NCBI GenBank assembly: GCA_028867785.1
Contig: JAGWFS010000001.1
Coordinates: 186,001-250,000 of the forward strand
Source: Nitrososphaerota archaeon
GTDB lineage: Archaea; Thermoproteota; Nitrososphaeria; Nitrososphaerales; Nitrosopumilaceae
Length of the DNA: 64,000 nucleotides
Direction of reading: 5' to 3'
How positions within the stretch are numbered: the stretch's first letter is position 1; each line of letters opens with the position of its first letter. Shown here in pieces: positions 1 to 8,093 of the stretch. The notes under the pieces are model-generated. The model ran no database searches and had not been told where the DNA came from. It was given only the letters and a program-made list of their open reading frames with translations. The translations under genes and the position numbers were made by a program.

Positions 1-536
1 TGTTTTGTGTATGCATCATTTACTGCAATTACAGGATATTTGAGTTTCTTTTGTTTTGCAAGTGCCTTTAGTCTGATCACTCCGGTTGTGGTCTCTTCAG
101 TTCCTCCAAGAATCTTCCATGAAGAAAATTCTTTTTTGCCGTGAATTTTGCTGTGACAGTCAGAGCCGTCATCTGTCAGTATTTGCGGTTTATGGCTGAG
201 CATTTGCTCGATGCACTCGTCATATTCTTCTGGAGTCTGTCCCTCCCACGCATAAATGTGAACCCCGTTTTCTGCAAGAAATGCAGCAATGTCGTCTTGT
301 GTTGAGAGAGGATTTGCACCACATACGCTGACGTCAGCTCCAAGTGTTCTTGCGCCCATTATCAGTACAGACGTCTCTTTTGTTATATGCAGGCACACTC
401 CTAGTCGTATTCCCTTCAGGGGTTGTGATTTTTTTAGTCGTTCAATTGTATTAGTGAGAATCTTCATGTGATCCCTAGCCCATTCGTATGACATTTTTCC
501 TTTTTCTGCAAGGCTGGGATCTTTTATCTGGCTCAT
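1..536 (-). CDS. ahcY: Adenosylhomocysteinase, N-terminal part (cut by window edge)
   Basis: S-adenosylhomocysteine hydrolase splits SAH into adenosine and homocysteine, clearing the product that inhibits methyltransferases. The visible 178 residues begin MSQIKDPSLAEKGKMSYEWA and carry the family's typical N-terminal blocks: LGVCLHITKETSVLIMGART, GANPLSTQDDIAAFLA and a DDGSD stretch. The remainder, with the NAD-binding domain, lies beyond base 1. The ATG at 536 follows a TATA-like stretch near 556-565, so the mRNA would be nearly leaderless. The gene is divergent from the Rieske protein gene and shares its intergenic region. Confidence 0.93.
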   Translation of the reverse strand, partial: MSQIKDPSLAEKGKMSYEWARDHMKILTNTIERLKKSQPLKGIRLGVCLHITKETSVLIMGARTLGADVSVCGANPLSTQDDIAAFLAENGVHIYAWEGQTPEEYDECIEQMLSHKPQILTDDGSDCHSKIHGKKEFSSWKILGGTEETTTGVIRLKALAKQKKLKYPVIAVNDAYTK

Positions 537-613
537 GTGAAATTTCAAATTTCAGGGATATAAAATGGTATCAAATGACAATCTAAATATTGGATCATCT
601 TGGCTTTAAAAAC

Positions 614-916
614 ATGACATGGAAAAAGGTTGCCGAGAAAAACGACGTCGCCCCCGGAAAGGGAAGAGAGTTTGTAGTCGATGGCAAAAAGATTGCAATA
701 TTCAACCAGAATGGCTTTCATGCTCTTGATTCCATTTGCGTACATCAAGACGGCTCCCTTGCTCCAGGCAAGCTAGACGGTGACGTGGTGGAATGCCCCC
801 TCCATTTTTGGCACTACAACATCAAGACAGGCGAGCTTTTGGACTATATCAAAGGAGTAAAGCTTCAAACATACAAAGTCGAAGTAAAAAACGACGGCGT
901 CTACCTGGACCTGTGA
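614..916 (+). CDS. Rieske [2Fe-2S] ferredoxin-like protein
   Basis: A small soluble electron-transfer protein of about 100 residues. Both cluster-binding boxes are visible: C-V-H in SICVHQDGSLAPG and C-P-L-H in VVECPLHFWHYN, giving the Cys-x-His and Cys-x2-His ligands of Rieske-type ferredoxins. There is no transmembrane helix, so it is a cytosolic ferredoxin rather than a bc1-type subunit. I start at the ATG at 614, the usual length for this family; a TTG at 590 would add eight residues. The partner oxygenase or reductase cannot be told from the neighbours (ahcY divergent, nadE downstream after 40 bp). Confidence 0.88.
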   Translation: MTWKKVAEKNDVAPGKGREFVVDGKKIAIFNQNGFHALDSICVHQDGSLAPGKLDGDVVECPLHFWHYNIKTGELLDYIKGVKLQTYKVEVKNDGVYLDL

Positions 917-956
917 TAAGTTTAATTCATTACGGCATCTCACTTTAGAAAGAGCG

Positions 957-1745
957 TTGAATCCGAACATACTAGACGAGATAACAAAAAAGGATTTCAA
1001 ATCAATACAGGACAAGATTGGCGCGTTTCTCATAGATGAGATCAGGGAACGAAGGGCTCAGGGAGTGATATTTGGCCTAAGCGGAGGAATAGACTCTGCA
1101 GTAATTGCCATGCTCTGCGCAAAATTTGTCAAAGAAAAATCCCTTGCACTGATACTGCCAAATTCCAAGATTACGCCCGAATCCGACACTGACGATGCGA
1201 TAAAAATTGTTGACAGCCTTCATCTAGAATACAAGTTGATTGACATTGGTTTTATCCACAAGGAATACTCAAAGTATATAGAACCAAATCCACTGGCATT
1301 TGGAAACCTGGGTGCAAGGATAAGATCGAACATGGTATACTATTACGCCAACGCAAGGAACTATCTGGTTCTTGGCTCAGGAGACAGGAGCGAGTTCATG
1401 ATAGGATATTTCACAAAATATGGAGACGGTGCGGCAGACCTTTTGCCAATAGCATCACTATACAAAACCCAGATTCGAGAGTTCGCAAGGTTTCTTGGCA
1501 TCCCATCAAACATAGTGTCAAAACCAAGCGGCCCCAGATTGTGGGAAGGGCACACTGCGGAGGGCGAGATTGGCATGACATACGAAGAGATAGATTCCAT
1601 ATTGCATTGCATGTTAGACAGGGGCCTTGCAATGGAAGACACTGCAAGGCTGACAGAGATACCAATCTCAGATGTGGACAAAATTTACCAGATGCATAAA
1701 AGAAGCGAGCACAAAAGAATAACACCCAAAGCATGTGCTCTTTAA
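957..1745 (+). CDS. nadE: NH3-dependent NAD+ synthetase
   Basis: Amidates deamido-NAD+ with ammonia and ATP, the last step of NAD synthesis. The 262-residue protein has the ATP-pyrophosphatase loop SGGIDSA at about residues 42-48, the GSGDRSEFMIGYFTKYGDG substrate block and the LLPIASLYKTQIRE segment. It lacks a glutaminase (nitrilase) domain, so free ammonia is the nitrogen donor, reasonable for an ammonia oxidiser. It starts at TTG (957). The stop is 12 bp before cysS, so the two are probably cotranscribed. Confidence 0.95.
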   Translation: MNPNILDEITKKDFKSIQDKIGAFLIDEIRERRAQGVIFGLSGGIDSAVIAMLCAKFVKEKSLALILPNSKITPESDTDDAIKIVDSLHLEYKLIDIGFIHKEYSKYIEPNPLAFGNLGARIRSNMVYYYANARNYLVLGSGDRSEFMIGYFTKYGDGAADLLPIASLYKTQIREFARFLGIPSNIVSKPSGPRLWEGHTAEGEIGMTYEEIDSILHCMLDRGLAMEDTARLTEIPISDVDKIYQMHKRSEHKRITPKACAL

Positions 1746-1757
1746 GATGATAGCGAT

Positions 1758-3161
1758 TTGAAAATTTTTGACACTCTTTCAGTGGCAGAAAAGGAACTAG
1801 ATACATCCGACAGAGTTCGGATCTACCTCTGCGGCGTTACCGTGTACGATGACAGCCACATAGGACATGCAAGAACAATCATAGTGTTTGACACGCTCAG
1901 GAGGTTTTTGGAGTTTCAGGGAATCAAGGTCAAGTTCATACAGAACTTTACTGATGTTGACGACAAGATAATAAACCGAGCAGTTTTGGAAAATGTCTCT
2001 GCAGATGCCATAAGCTCAAGATATATCGCAAATTATTTTGTGGAGTTTGACCACCTCAATGTAAAACGTGCCGGCATGTACCCAAAAGCAACAGAGCACG
2101 TAGACGACATGATTGGTTTGATAAAGACCCTGATTGAAAAAAAATTTGCATACGTGTCGTCAAACGGCGTCTATTTTTCAGTGTCAAAGTTTCCCGAGTA
2201 CGGCAAATTGTCAAAGAAGAAAACTGACGAGCTTGTCTCAGGGGCACGCGTAGAAGTAGATGAAACAAAGAAAGATCCATTAGATTTTGCGTTGTGGAAG
2301 TTTGCAAATGAAGAACCCAAGTGGCAGAGTCCGTGGGGATCTGGAAGGCCTGGCTGGCACATAGAGTGCTCCGCAATGAGCCTAAAGTATCTTGGAGCAG
2401 ACTTTGAGATACATGGAGGAGGGCGGGACCTAATCTTTCCTCATCACGAAAATGAGATTGCACAATCAGTGTCGTATTCAGACAAGAACTTTGCCAAGAT
2501 TTGGATGCATGTAGGAATGGTTACAATAAATGGAGAAAAAATGTCCAAATCGCTTGGAAACACAAAGTCTGTAGATTTTGTCCTAAAAAAATGGGGTGCA
2601 AACATCATCAGACTCTTCTGTCTTTCAGGACATTATTCCAAACCCATTGACTATGCAGAAGACATGCTAAAAGAGACAATAACAAAATGGCGCCAGGTTG
2701 AAAATTGCTATTATGAGCTTATCCTGTCAGGCAATGAGCAAGCAAATCCCGAGGACATGAAAGAAATTGAAAGAATAGCAAATGAAACAAAAAAAGAATT
2801 CTTTGATGCGTTAAACTCGGATTTTAACACATCACTTGCAACAGGTGCGTTTTTCAGGCTTGTCAAGGCTACAAACCAGCTTGCCGCATCAGAACGCCTG
2901 GTTTCGTCCATTACTGGCATAGTCTTGCCCATACTTGAGCAAATGCTTGACATTCTTGGCTTGAAAATTTCCAGAGTTGCAGAAGAGGAAAAGAAGAAGA
3001 TCAATGACTTGATAGACAAACGCAACATGTTTCGCAATCAGAAAAAATTCCAGGATGCAGATGCAATTAGAAAGGAAATATCAGACATGGGGATTGTCCT
3101 AATAGACCACAAGAAAAAAGTTCTTTGGATGAAACAGGAAAAGATCGGAGTAGAGGGCTAG
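1758..3161 (+). CDS. cysS: Cysteinyl-tRNA synthetase
   Basis: Class I aminoacyl-tRNA synthetase charging tRNA-Cys. The 467 residues show the HIGH motif as SHIGH (residues 33-37), the first zinc ligand Cys25 in YLCGVTVYD, the zinc-site blocks around GWHIECSAMS and HHENEIAQS, and the KMSKS loop at about residue 260. It begins at TTG 1758. The 3' end overlaps the convergent GTPase gene by 4 bp. A standard CysRS means the Sep-tRNA pathway is not required here. Confidence 0.96.
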   Translation: MKIFDTLSVAEKELDTSDRVRIYLCGVTVYDDSHIGHARTIIVFDTLRRFLEFQGIKVKFIQNFTDVDDKIINRAVLENVSADAISSRYIANYFVEFDHLNVKRAGMYPKATEHVDDMIGLIKTLIEKKFAYVSSNGVYFSVSKFPEYGKLSKKKTDELVSGARVEVDETKKDPLDFALWKFANEEPKWQSPWGSGRPGWHIECSAMSLKYLGADFEIHGGGRDLIFPHHENEIAQSVSYSDKNFAKIWMHVGMVTINGEKMSKSLGNTKSVDFVLKKWGANIIRLFCLSGHYSKPIDYAEDMLKETITKWRQVENCYYELILSGNEQANPEDMKEIERIANETKKEFFDALNSDFNTSLATGAFFRLVKATNQLAASERLVSSITGIVLPILEQMLDILGLKISRVAEEEKKKINDLIDKRNMFRNQKKFQDADAIRKEISDMGIVLIDHKKKVLWMKQEKIGVEG

Positions 3162-4375
3162 GATTTTTTTGTCTTTGCGCTGACAAGCGATACGATGTCT
3201 CTGTCTCTAAGCTGATAGGTTGTCGGCAGCCTTACTCTGTATCGCACATCCTTTGCATAAAGCAGTCCCTTTGTCAAGTCCGAGTGGATCTCTTTTGCCA
3301 AGTCCTCGATTGTCGACCCGTCCTTCATCAAGATCAGGTCTGGAAGAATCCTGCCCTTTCTATCGGATAACGTTTCAGGGTTTGCTACGGGATATACAGA
3401 GTTCATCTTTAACAACTTGAATACGGTTACGTTTATTGCAAACTGAACTCCTGTCCTCATGTACTCTCCCAGTATTCCTTTTGTGATAAACTCTAGCGCC
3501 TCCAGTTGTCTTTTAGCAAGAGATTCCTTGTGCAGTATCTCGAATTGTTCAGAACCTGGAACATATTTTATCAAGCCTTTTTGTTCCGCTCGTCTCAGCG
3601 AGAGTTCGCTGTCTGCACTGGCAGGAATGATTATCGTATCAACAAACTTTTCTCTCAGCCTGTCAAAGTTTTTGTCGGCCCCTGGAAGGTCAATCTTGTT
3701 TGCAACTATCAGGGTTGGCTTGGATATCTTTCGCAGATGTGCGGCAAACTTTTTGCTGTCAGCCATGTCAAAATTATCAAAATGTTTGCCTTCAAGCCCG
3801 GTCACTTTGAGCGCCTCTTTTACGTGACTCTCCTTCACGCCTATACCTCGAAAAACGTCTGTAATGGCTGTAACTGGCTCTGTTTCAGAGTTGACAAGTT
3901 TTGATATCTTGTCCCTGTTTCCCTCCAAGAGTTTCTGATACCACATTATCAACTCCTCCTCAATGTCGGACACGTCTGCAATCGGATCACCGTTACCAAC
4001 CTCGGTTATCCTTCCTGCAGAATCTACACTTCCGGAGACATCGACTACATGCAGTAACGCATCAGACTGGGTAGCAATTGAAAGAAACTGGTTTCCAAGT
4101 CCTTTCCCAGACCAGGCACCCTTTATGAGACCTGGTAAGTCGATGAGCTCAACAGGTATGAACCGCCATCCATCAATACACTTTGAGTTTTGCGGGTTGT
4201 CCTTGATGTTAAATTCAGTGTGAACGCATGGCGTGATCGCATTTCCAGTTCCGCGTTCTGGCTTCTTTGTTGTGAACGGATAAGTCGAAATTTCACTTGC
4301 TGACAGAGTAGCAGAATTGAAAAATGTGGTTTTGCCAGTATTTGTTTTACCGATAAGGCCAATTTTTATTGGCAT
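3158..4375 (-). CDS. YchF/Obg-family GTPase with TGS domain
   Basis: A translation-associated P-loop GTPase of the OBG superfamily. Residues 9-16 form the Walker A loop GKTNTGKT; a DLPG switch-II box is near residue 100, and NKID (base recognition) is present, unlike the NxxE of bacterial YchF. The C-terminal about 80 residues, ending RVRLPTTYQLRDRDIVSLVSA, form a TGS domain. I start at the ATG at 4375 because the P-loop follows at the usual distance; seven upstream residues are also open. A second member of the superfamily (DRG type) lies at 33.8 kb. Confidence 0.9.
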   Translation of the reverse strand: MPIKIGLIGKTNTGKTTFFNSATLSASEISTYPFTTKKPERGTGNAITPCVHTEFNIKDNPQNSKCIDGWRFIPVELIDLPGLIKGAWSGKGLGNQFLSIATQSDALLHVVDVSGSVDSAGRITEVGNGDPIADVSDIEEELIMWYQKLLEGNRDKISKLVNSETEPVTAITDVFRGIGVKESHVKEALKVTGLEGKHFDNFDMADSKKFAAHLRKISKPTLIVANKIDLPGADKNFDRLREKFVDTIIIPASADSELSLRRAEQKGLIKYVPGSEQFEILHKESLAKRQLEALEFITKGILGEYMRTGVQFAINVTVFKLLKMNSVYPVANPETLSDRKGRILPDLILMKDGSTIEDLAKEIHSDLTKGLLYAKDVRYRVRLPTTYQLRDRDIVSLVSAKTKKS

Positions 4376-4415
4376 AAATCCATCCCACTTCCTCACTATT
4401 TATCTCTGTTGCAAA

Positions 4416-4781
4416 TTATTCATGAGGATGGTTGTATGACACATTTGTGGCTGAATCTTTTATCTTTCCTGCATACCACTGGATTTCCTTGAGCTCTTCT
4501 TCTGTCAGATTATCATTCCATTTTTCCAAGACAATTTTTAGAATTTGCGAGCCATCATACAACAAGTGCCAGTACGGATGATGCTCCGCGGTATCGTATG
4601 CAAGCTCGGCAATCTCGTCAAGACCTGCTTTTGCACGGGTAAGTGCACTTGATCTTTCGCCATATATCTTGACAATGCCAGAATCTAGATCCTGATACAC
4701 TTTGAGTACCACGTTTTTTTTCTCAAACGACTTTACCAAATCAGACAGTGCGTCACAGAATTTTGTCAGATCTTCTGACAT
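4416..4781 (-). CDS. Conserved hypothetical protein
   Basis: A 121-residue soluble acidic protein that I do not recognise. It has no signal peptide, membrane segment or cysteine pair; helix-forming stretches alternate with a short strand (NVVLKVYQDLDSGIVKIYG), and an AEHHPYWHLLYDG segment is rich in aromatic and histidine residues. It starts 3 bp after the stop of the CoA-binding protein gene, so the two are likely translated from one mRNA. Probably a lineage-specific family; no function is proposed. Confidence 0.6.
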   Translation of the reverse strand: MSEDLTKFCDALSDLVKSFEKKNVVLKVYQDLDSGIVKIYGERSSALTRAKAGLDEIAELAYDTAEHHPYWHLLYDGSQILKIVLEKWNDNLTEEELKEIQWYAGKIKDSATNVSYNHPHE

Positions 4782-4784
4782 GTC

Positions 4785-5195
4785 CTAGAACAGTCTCTGG
4801 TGTTCTGCGAGCATGCACCTGTTGAAGACAACGTCTATTCCCGCCTTTTTTGCCAACGATTCCGCTTCGGGATTGTGTATTCCCTCTTGAAGCCAAACTA
4901 CGCTCGGCTTTATCTTGATTGCATCTTCAATTACTGGCCGTACCTGATCTGACGGCCTGAAGACATCTACAATGTCTATCTTAATGGGCACAGTAGCAAG
5001 ACTGGGATAACATTTCTTCCCAAGAATCTCGTCGGCTGTAGGATTAACAGGTATTATATTGTAGCCTTTTTCTGCCAAATATTTTGGTACATAATGGGCT
5101 GCTTTTTCAGGGTTCTTTGACATCCCAACTACTGCCACATTTTTTAGTCGATAGATTTCCTTTATCTGTTCATCTGAATGCGAATCGTGTTCCAT
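4785..5195 (-). CDS. CoA-binding domain protein (YccU-like)
   Basis: A single Rossmann-like CoA-binding domain (CoA_binding_2 family, 136 residues). Typical signs are KNVAVVGMSKNPEKAAHYVP at the N terminus, YNIIPVNPTADEILGKKCYP, the DIVDVFRPSDQV block and VVWLQEGIHNPEAE near the end. These proteins resemble the CoA-binding part of succinyl-CoA synthetases but lack the ligase domains; their role is unsettled. It is first of a two-gene unit with the hypothetical protein downstream and is divergent from the winged-helix gene at 5269. Confidence 0.85.
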   Translation of the reverse strand: MEHDSHSDEQIKEIYRLKNVAVVGMSKNPEKAAHYVPKYLAEKGYNIIPVNPTADEILGKKCYPSLATVPIKIDIVDVFRPSDQVRPVIEDAIKIKPSVVWLQEGIHNPEAESLAKKAGIDVVFNRCMLAEHQRLF

Positions 5196-5268
5196 AACTG
5201 TGATAGAACAGTTCCTCTTAATAGATTGTCGTAGAACAATTTATAGCCACAAATGTAATTGTCACACC

Positions 5269-5835
5269 ATGGAAGAAGTACCAAATGATGTGATAGTCCT
5301 AAGCGTCATAGAACAGGGTGCCAGAAAACTGGACAAGATAAAAAAGAAGACAAAGATAGACGAGAAAGAACTAAACGCACTTCTTGAACGCCTTGAAAAC
5401 AATGGATTTATCACACTAGTTGAAAAGAAAGGATTCTTCGGTCCAAAAAAAGAACTCACCCTCACGGAAAAGGGTACAAAGGAGTTGGAGGCCAGAAGAT
5501 TTGAATTGCAGCAGAACTGGGACCAGTTGGTGACCCTCTGGAAGGGAGGAGATAAAGAAAAACTCCAACAACACATCGATAACAACCGCGCCATGTTCCC
5601 CGCAATGATGATCATGGGAATCATGGATATCATGATGTTTTCCTCAATGATGTCATTTATGGGACTCGCAATGGCAAGTTTCATGCCGGACCAGTACATG
5701 TATGACACGGGTTCCACAGACATTGGTCATGACGGCGGACATGATATGGGGCAGGGCGGAGATTACAGCGGAGGTGACTTTGGTCACGGCGATGGCGGTC
5801 CAGGCGACATGGGCGGCTTTGACGTCAACTTTTGA
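5269..5835 (+). CDS. Winged-helix protein with membrane segment and Gly/Asp/His-rich tail
   Basis: A three-part protein of 188 residues. Residues about 1-80 form a MarR-like winged helix (DEKELNALLERLENNGFITLV, then LTLTEKGTKELEARR). Residues about 105-140 are a methionine-rich hydrophobic segment (MMIMGIMDIMMFSSMMSFMG) that looks membrane-embedded. The last 45 residues are Gly/Asp/His-rich (HDGGHDMGQGGDYSGG) and could bind metal ions. The ATG at 5269 is 27 bp after a TATA-like aatttatag, so a leaderless mRNA is likely; an open frame upstream from 5200 is not used. The combination suggests a membrane-tethered regulator, but this is inference. Confidence 0.75.
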   Translation: MEEVPNDVIVLSVIEQGARKLDKIKKKTKIDEKELNALLERLENNGFITLVEKKGFFGPKKELTLTEKGTKELEARRFELQQNWDQLVTLWKGGDKEKLQQHIDNNRAMFPAMMIMGIMDIMMFSSMMSFMGLAMASFMPDQYMYDTGSTDIGHDGGHDMGQGGDYSGGDFGHGDGGPGDMGGFDVNF

Positions 5836-5886
5836 ATTTCAATTAGAAGAATAGATTTTAAAAAAAGAGATTTGAAATACGTTATT

Positions 5887-6264
5887 TTAGCAACCTAGTT
5901 TGGATAGCACACTTTGTGTTATAGTGGCACCTGCGTTAGAGTCTGCAAGCGCGTTTTTCACCAAGGTGCACATGTTTGATGGAGTACTGGTTGTTGGCGT
6001 TGATGGAGCGGTCGTAGGTGTGCTCTTTGTGCCATTACCAAATTGAGCGGAATTTAATGATTCCTGTAATTTATCCCACTCACCTGGTGCGCATAGGTGA
6101 TCTCCACATACTTTGGTATTTCCTGTTCTCACTGTCAAGTGATTATCATTCAGGTATGAGTAGTCTCTCTGTATCAACGCATTTGATGCAGGAATAGCTG
6201 ATACTGCAACAGATGCCATCAGAACTGTCGTTAATAACAGTACTACCGGTAACTTGGACGACAT
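5887..6264 (-). CDS. Small exported Cys-containing protein
   Basis: A 125-residue secreted protein of unknown function. A signal peptide is clear (KLPVVLLLTTVLMASVAVSA, cleavage probably near ASA/IPA). The mature part has the motif KVCGDHLCAPGEWDKL, a Thr/Pro/Ser-rich linker (about residues 80-96) and a second Cys pair (MCTLVKNAL...LSKLGC) at the C terminus. C-G-D-x-L-C modules occur in other exported thaumarchaeal proteins. A TATA-like gcatataaaag at 6284-6294 lies 26 bp before the ATG. The four cysteines suit either two disulfides or a metal site. Confidence 0.7.
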   Translation of the reverse strand: MSSKLPVVLLLTTVLMASVAVSAIPASNALIQRDYSYLNDNHLTVRTGNTKVCGDHLCAPGEWDKLQESLNSAQFGNGTKSTPTTAPSTPTTSTPSNMCTLVKNALADSNAGATITQSVLSKLGC

Positions 6265-6283
6265 GTTTTCTGCTATAGAATTC

Positions 6284-6294
6284 GCATATAAAAG
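6284..6294 (-). promoter_or_regulatory. TATA box of the small exported protein gene
   Basis: Minus strand cttttatatgc, centred 26 bp before ATG 6264; implies a leaderless transcript. Confidence 0.5.
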
Positions 6295-6366
6295 AATTTC
6301 GCATTATTTGCCAGATATTGCTAGATCTTGCAAAGAAATACATATTAAAAAAGTAGAATTTTCTTC

Positions 6367-7029
6367 ATGACTGCAACCGTTGGTATGAAGGCACCAAACT
6401 TGAATGTCTCAAAGTGGATCCAAGGACTGCCAACCAACATAGACAAGGAAAAAGACAACGTAGTTCTAGTCGAAGTGTTTCAAGTAAACTGCCCAGGATG
6501 TTTTCTGTACGGAATCCCGCAAGCAATTGACATTTACAACAAGTATCACAGAGATGGCGTAACAGTACTTGGAGTCGCAACCGCGTTTGAGGATTTTGAC
6601 AAAAACACTGTAGAGAACCTAGAACTTCTCCTGACAAAGGGAGAAACAATCGGAGAAACGCTCAAGGCACTTGGACAGCAGGGCCACCTTGTAGATGGAA
6701 CAAAACTTCCATACAAAATTCCATTTCCAGTTGGAATGGACATGTTGAAGAAAGAAAACGGAGAAACAAGCCAAGAAAAAATAAACGAGATAATAGAAGC
6801 AAATGTACCGGGTTTTGATTCCTACAGTGCAAACCAAAAATCAGAGATTATCGAGCGTGTCAAGCAATATCTGAAAAGCAAAGAGTATTCGGCACAGACC
6901 TTTGATCAATACGCCTTGCGAGGTACGCCGTCTTCCATATTGATTGACAAAAAAGGCATACTCAGGGATGTCGGATTTGGCCAGAATGATTTTCTTGAAG
7001 AACACATCAAAAAACTGCTAGACGAGTAA
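6367..7029 (+). CDS. Thioredoxin-fold redoxin (TlpA/AhpC-like)
   Basis: A 220-residue cytosolic thiol-redox protein. After an AhpC/TlpA-type start (GMKAPNLNVSKWI) comes VLVEVFQVNCPGCFLYGIPQ, with a CPGC redox motif at about residues 39-42, and later the cis-proline region RGTPSSILIDKKGILRDVGFG. A helical insert of about 90 residues separates the motif from the C-terminal half. The sequence fits a reductant-dependent disulfide protein rather than a classical peroxiredoxin. No signal peptide. The stop is 15 bp before birA. Confidence 0.82.
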   Translation: MTATVGMKAPNLNVSKWIQGLPTNIDKEKDNVVLVEVFQVNCPGCFLYGIPQAIDIYNKYHRDGVTVLGVATAFEDFDKNTVENLELLLTKGETIGETLKALGQQGHLVDGTKLPYKIPFPVGMDMLKKENGETSQEKINEIIEANVPGFDSYSANQKSEIIERVKQYLKSKEYSAQTFDQYALRGTPSSILIDKKGILRDVGFGQNDFLEEHIKKLLDE

Positions 7030-7044
7030 GAGATTCAAGTCGCC

Positions 7045-8058
7045 TTGACAAACAAACAGCGCTCATATACCTCGCTTGATGACACGCTGGAAAAGATGGT
7101 CAGGCTACTCAAGTCACACAGGTCAGAATACATTTCAGGTGAGGAACTTGGCAGGTCACTTGGATTGAGCAGAGCCGCAGTATGGAAAAACGTCAAAAAA
7201 CTCCAATCGTTGGGCTACAAGATTAACTCGAAACAAAAATCAGGATACAGGTTGACTGCTAAAACTAGCATGATGCTACCATGGGAGATATCAGACGGGC
7301 TACAAACAGAGACCATTGGGAGAAAGATATACTATTTTGATGCCATAGACTCGACCCAGATATTTGCCTTAAAGCTGGCTGCAAGACCATATGAGAATGG
7401 CTCCATAGTAATTGCAAAGCGCCAGACGCGTGGCAAAGGAAGACAGGATAGAAAGTGGGCGTCTCCTAGCGGAGGCATTTGGCTGTCAATACTTCTCAAA
7501 CCAAATTTTCAAGTCTCCCAAGTATCGCTTTTTCCAATGCTGACATCTCTTGCACTTGCCATATCAATAGAAAAGACTCTGAAGCTAAGACCCAAGCTAA
7601 AATGGCCAAATGATGTCACCCTGAACAACAAAAAGGTTGCAGGCATACTAGTTGACGCATCGGTAGAGTCAAACCAGATAGATTATCTAATCATAGGAAT
7701 AGGAATAAACTTTAGAGTAAAGCCTGGCGCAATAAACAAAATTGCCAAGACCTCCAAGAATTTTTACGGTGCAGCTACGCTGGTGGGAAAAAAATCAGAT
7801 GATGATCCCATAGCATTCCTCCAAGCATTTTTGTTTGAGCTTGAGCAATTATACAACAAGGTGATTGCAAACAACCTGCGTGGAATCAAAAATGACTGGG
7901 AAAAGAGATCGTCCACGATTGGAAAAAATGTCATCGTGTCTTCTACGAGCGGCAAGATAAAAGGCAGGGCAGTCGGGATAGACGATGACGGAGCGCTGCT
8001 AGTGTCCAGCAAGGGAAAAGTGCAGAGGTTGCTAGTCGGGGACATAAGCCAGATCTAG
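7045..8058 (+). CDS. birA: Biotin-protein ligase with HTH domain (BirA-type)
   Basis: Joins biotin to the biotin carrier of acyl-CoA carboxylase, the carbon-fixing enzyme of the thaumarchaeal 3-hydroxypropionate/4-hydroxybutyrate cycle. The N-terminal about 75 residues form a winged helix (YISGEELGRSLGLSRAAVWK), as in bifunctional BirA repressor-ligases. The ligase domain has KRQTRGKGRQDRKWASPSGG (biotinyl-AMP loop), LKWPNDV with its substrate lysine, and VAGILVDA; a C-terminal SH3-like domain follows. It starts at TTG 7045. Whether it represses any gene cannot be told from this window. Confidence 0.92.
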   Translation: MTNKQRSYTSLDDTLEKMVRLLKSHRSEYISGEELGRSLGLSRAAVWKNVKKLQSLGYKINSKQKSGYRLTAKTSMMLPWEISDGLQTETIGRKIYYFDAIDSTQIFALKLAARPYENGSIVIAKRQTRGKGRQDRKWASPSGGIWLSILLKPNFQVSQVSLFPMLTSLALAISIEKTLKLRPKLKWPNDVTLNNKKVAGILVDASVESNQIDYLIIGIGINFRVKPGAINKIAKTSKNFYGAATLVGKKSDDDPIAFLQAFLFELEQLYNKVIANNLRGIKNDWEKRSSTIGKNVIVSSTSGKIKGRAVGIDDDGALLVSSKGKVQRLLVGDISQI

Positions 8059-8065
8059 TCAGTTT

Positions 8066-8072
8066 TTTATAA
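8066..8072 (+). promoter_or_regulatory. TATA box of the agmatinase gene
   Basis: tttataa, centre 25 bp before ATG 8094; leaderless spacing. Confidence 0.55.
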
Positions 8073-8093
8073 TTACAGATTATCAATACATCA

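Noticed and set aside
3158-4375. Reading the GTPase as an ATP-specific YchF
   Set aside because: It has NKID rather than the NxxE of ATP-preferring bacterial YchF, so GTP specificity is more likely.
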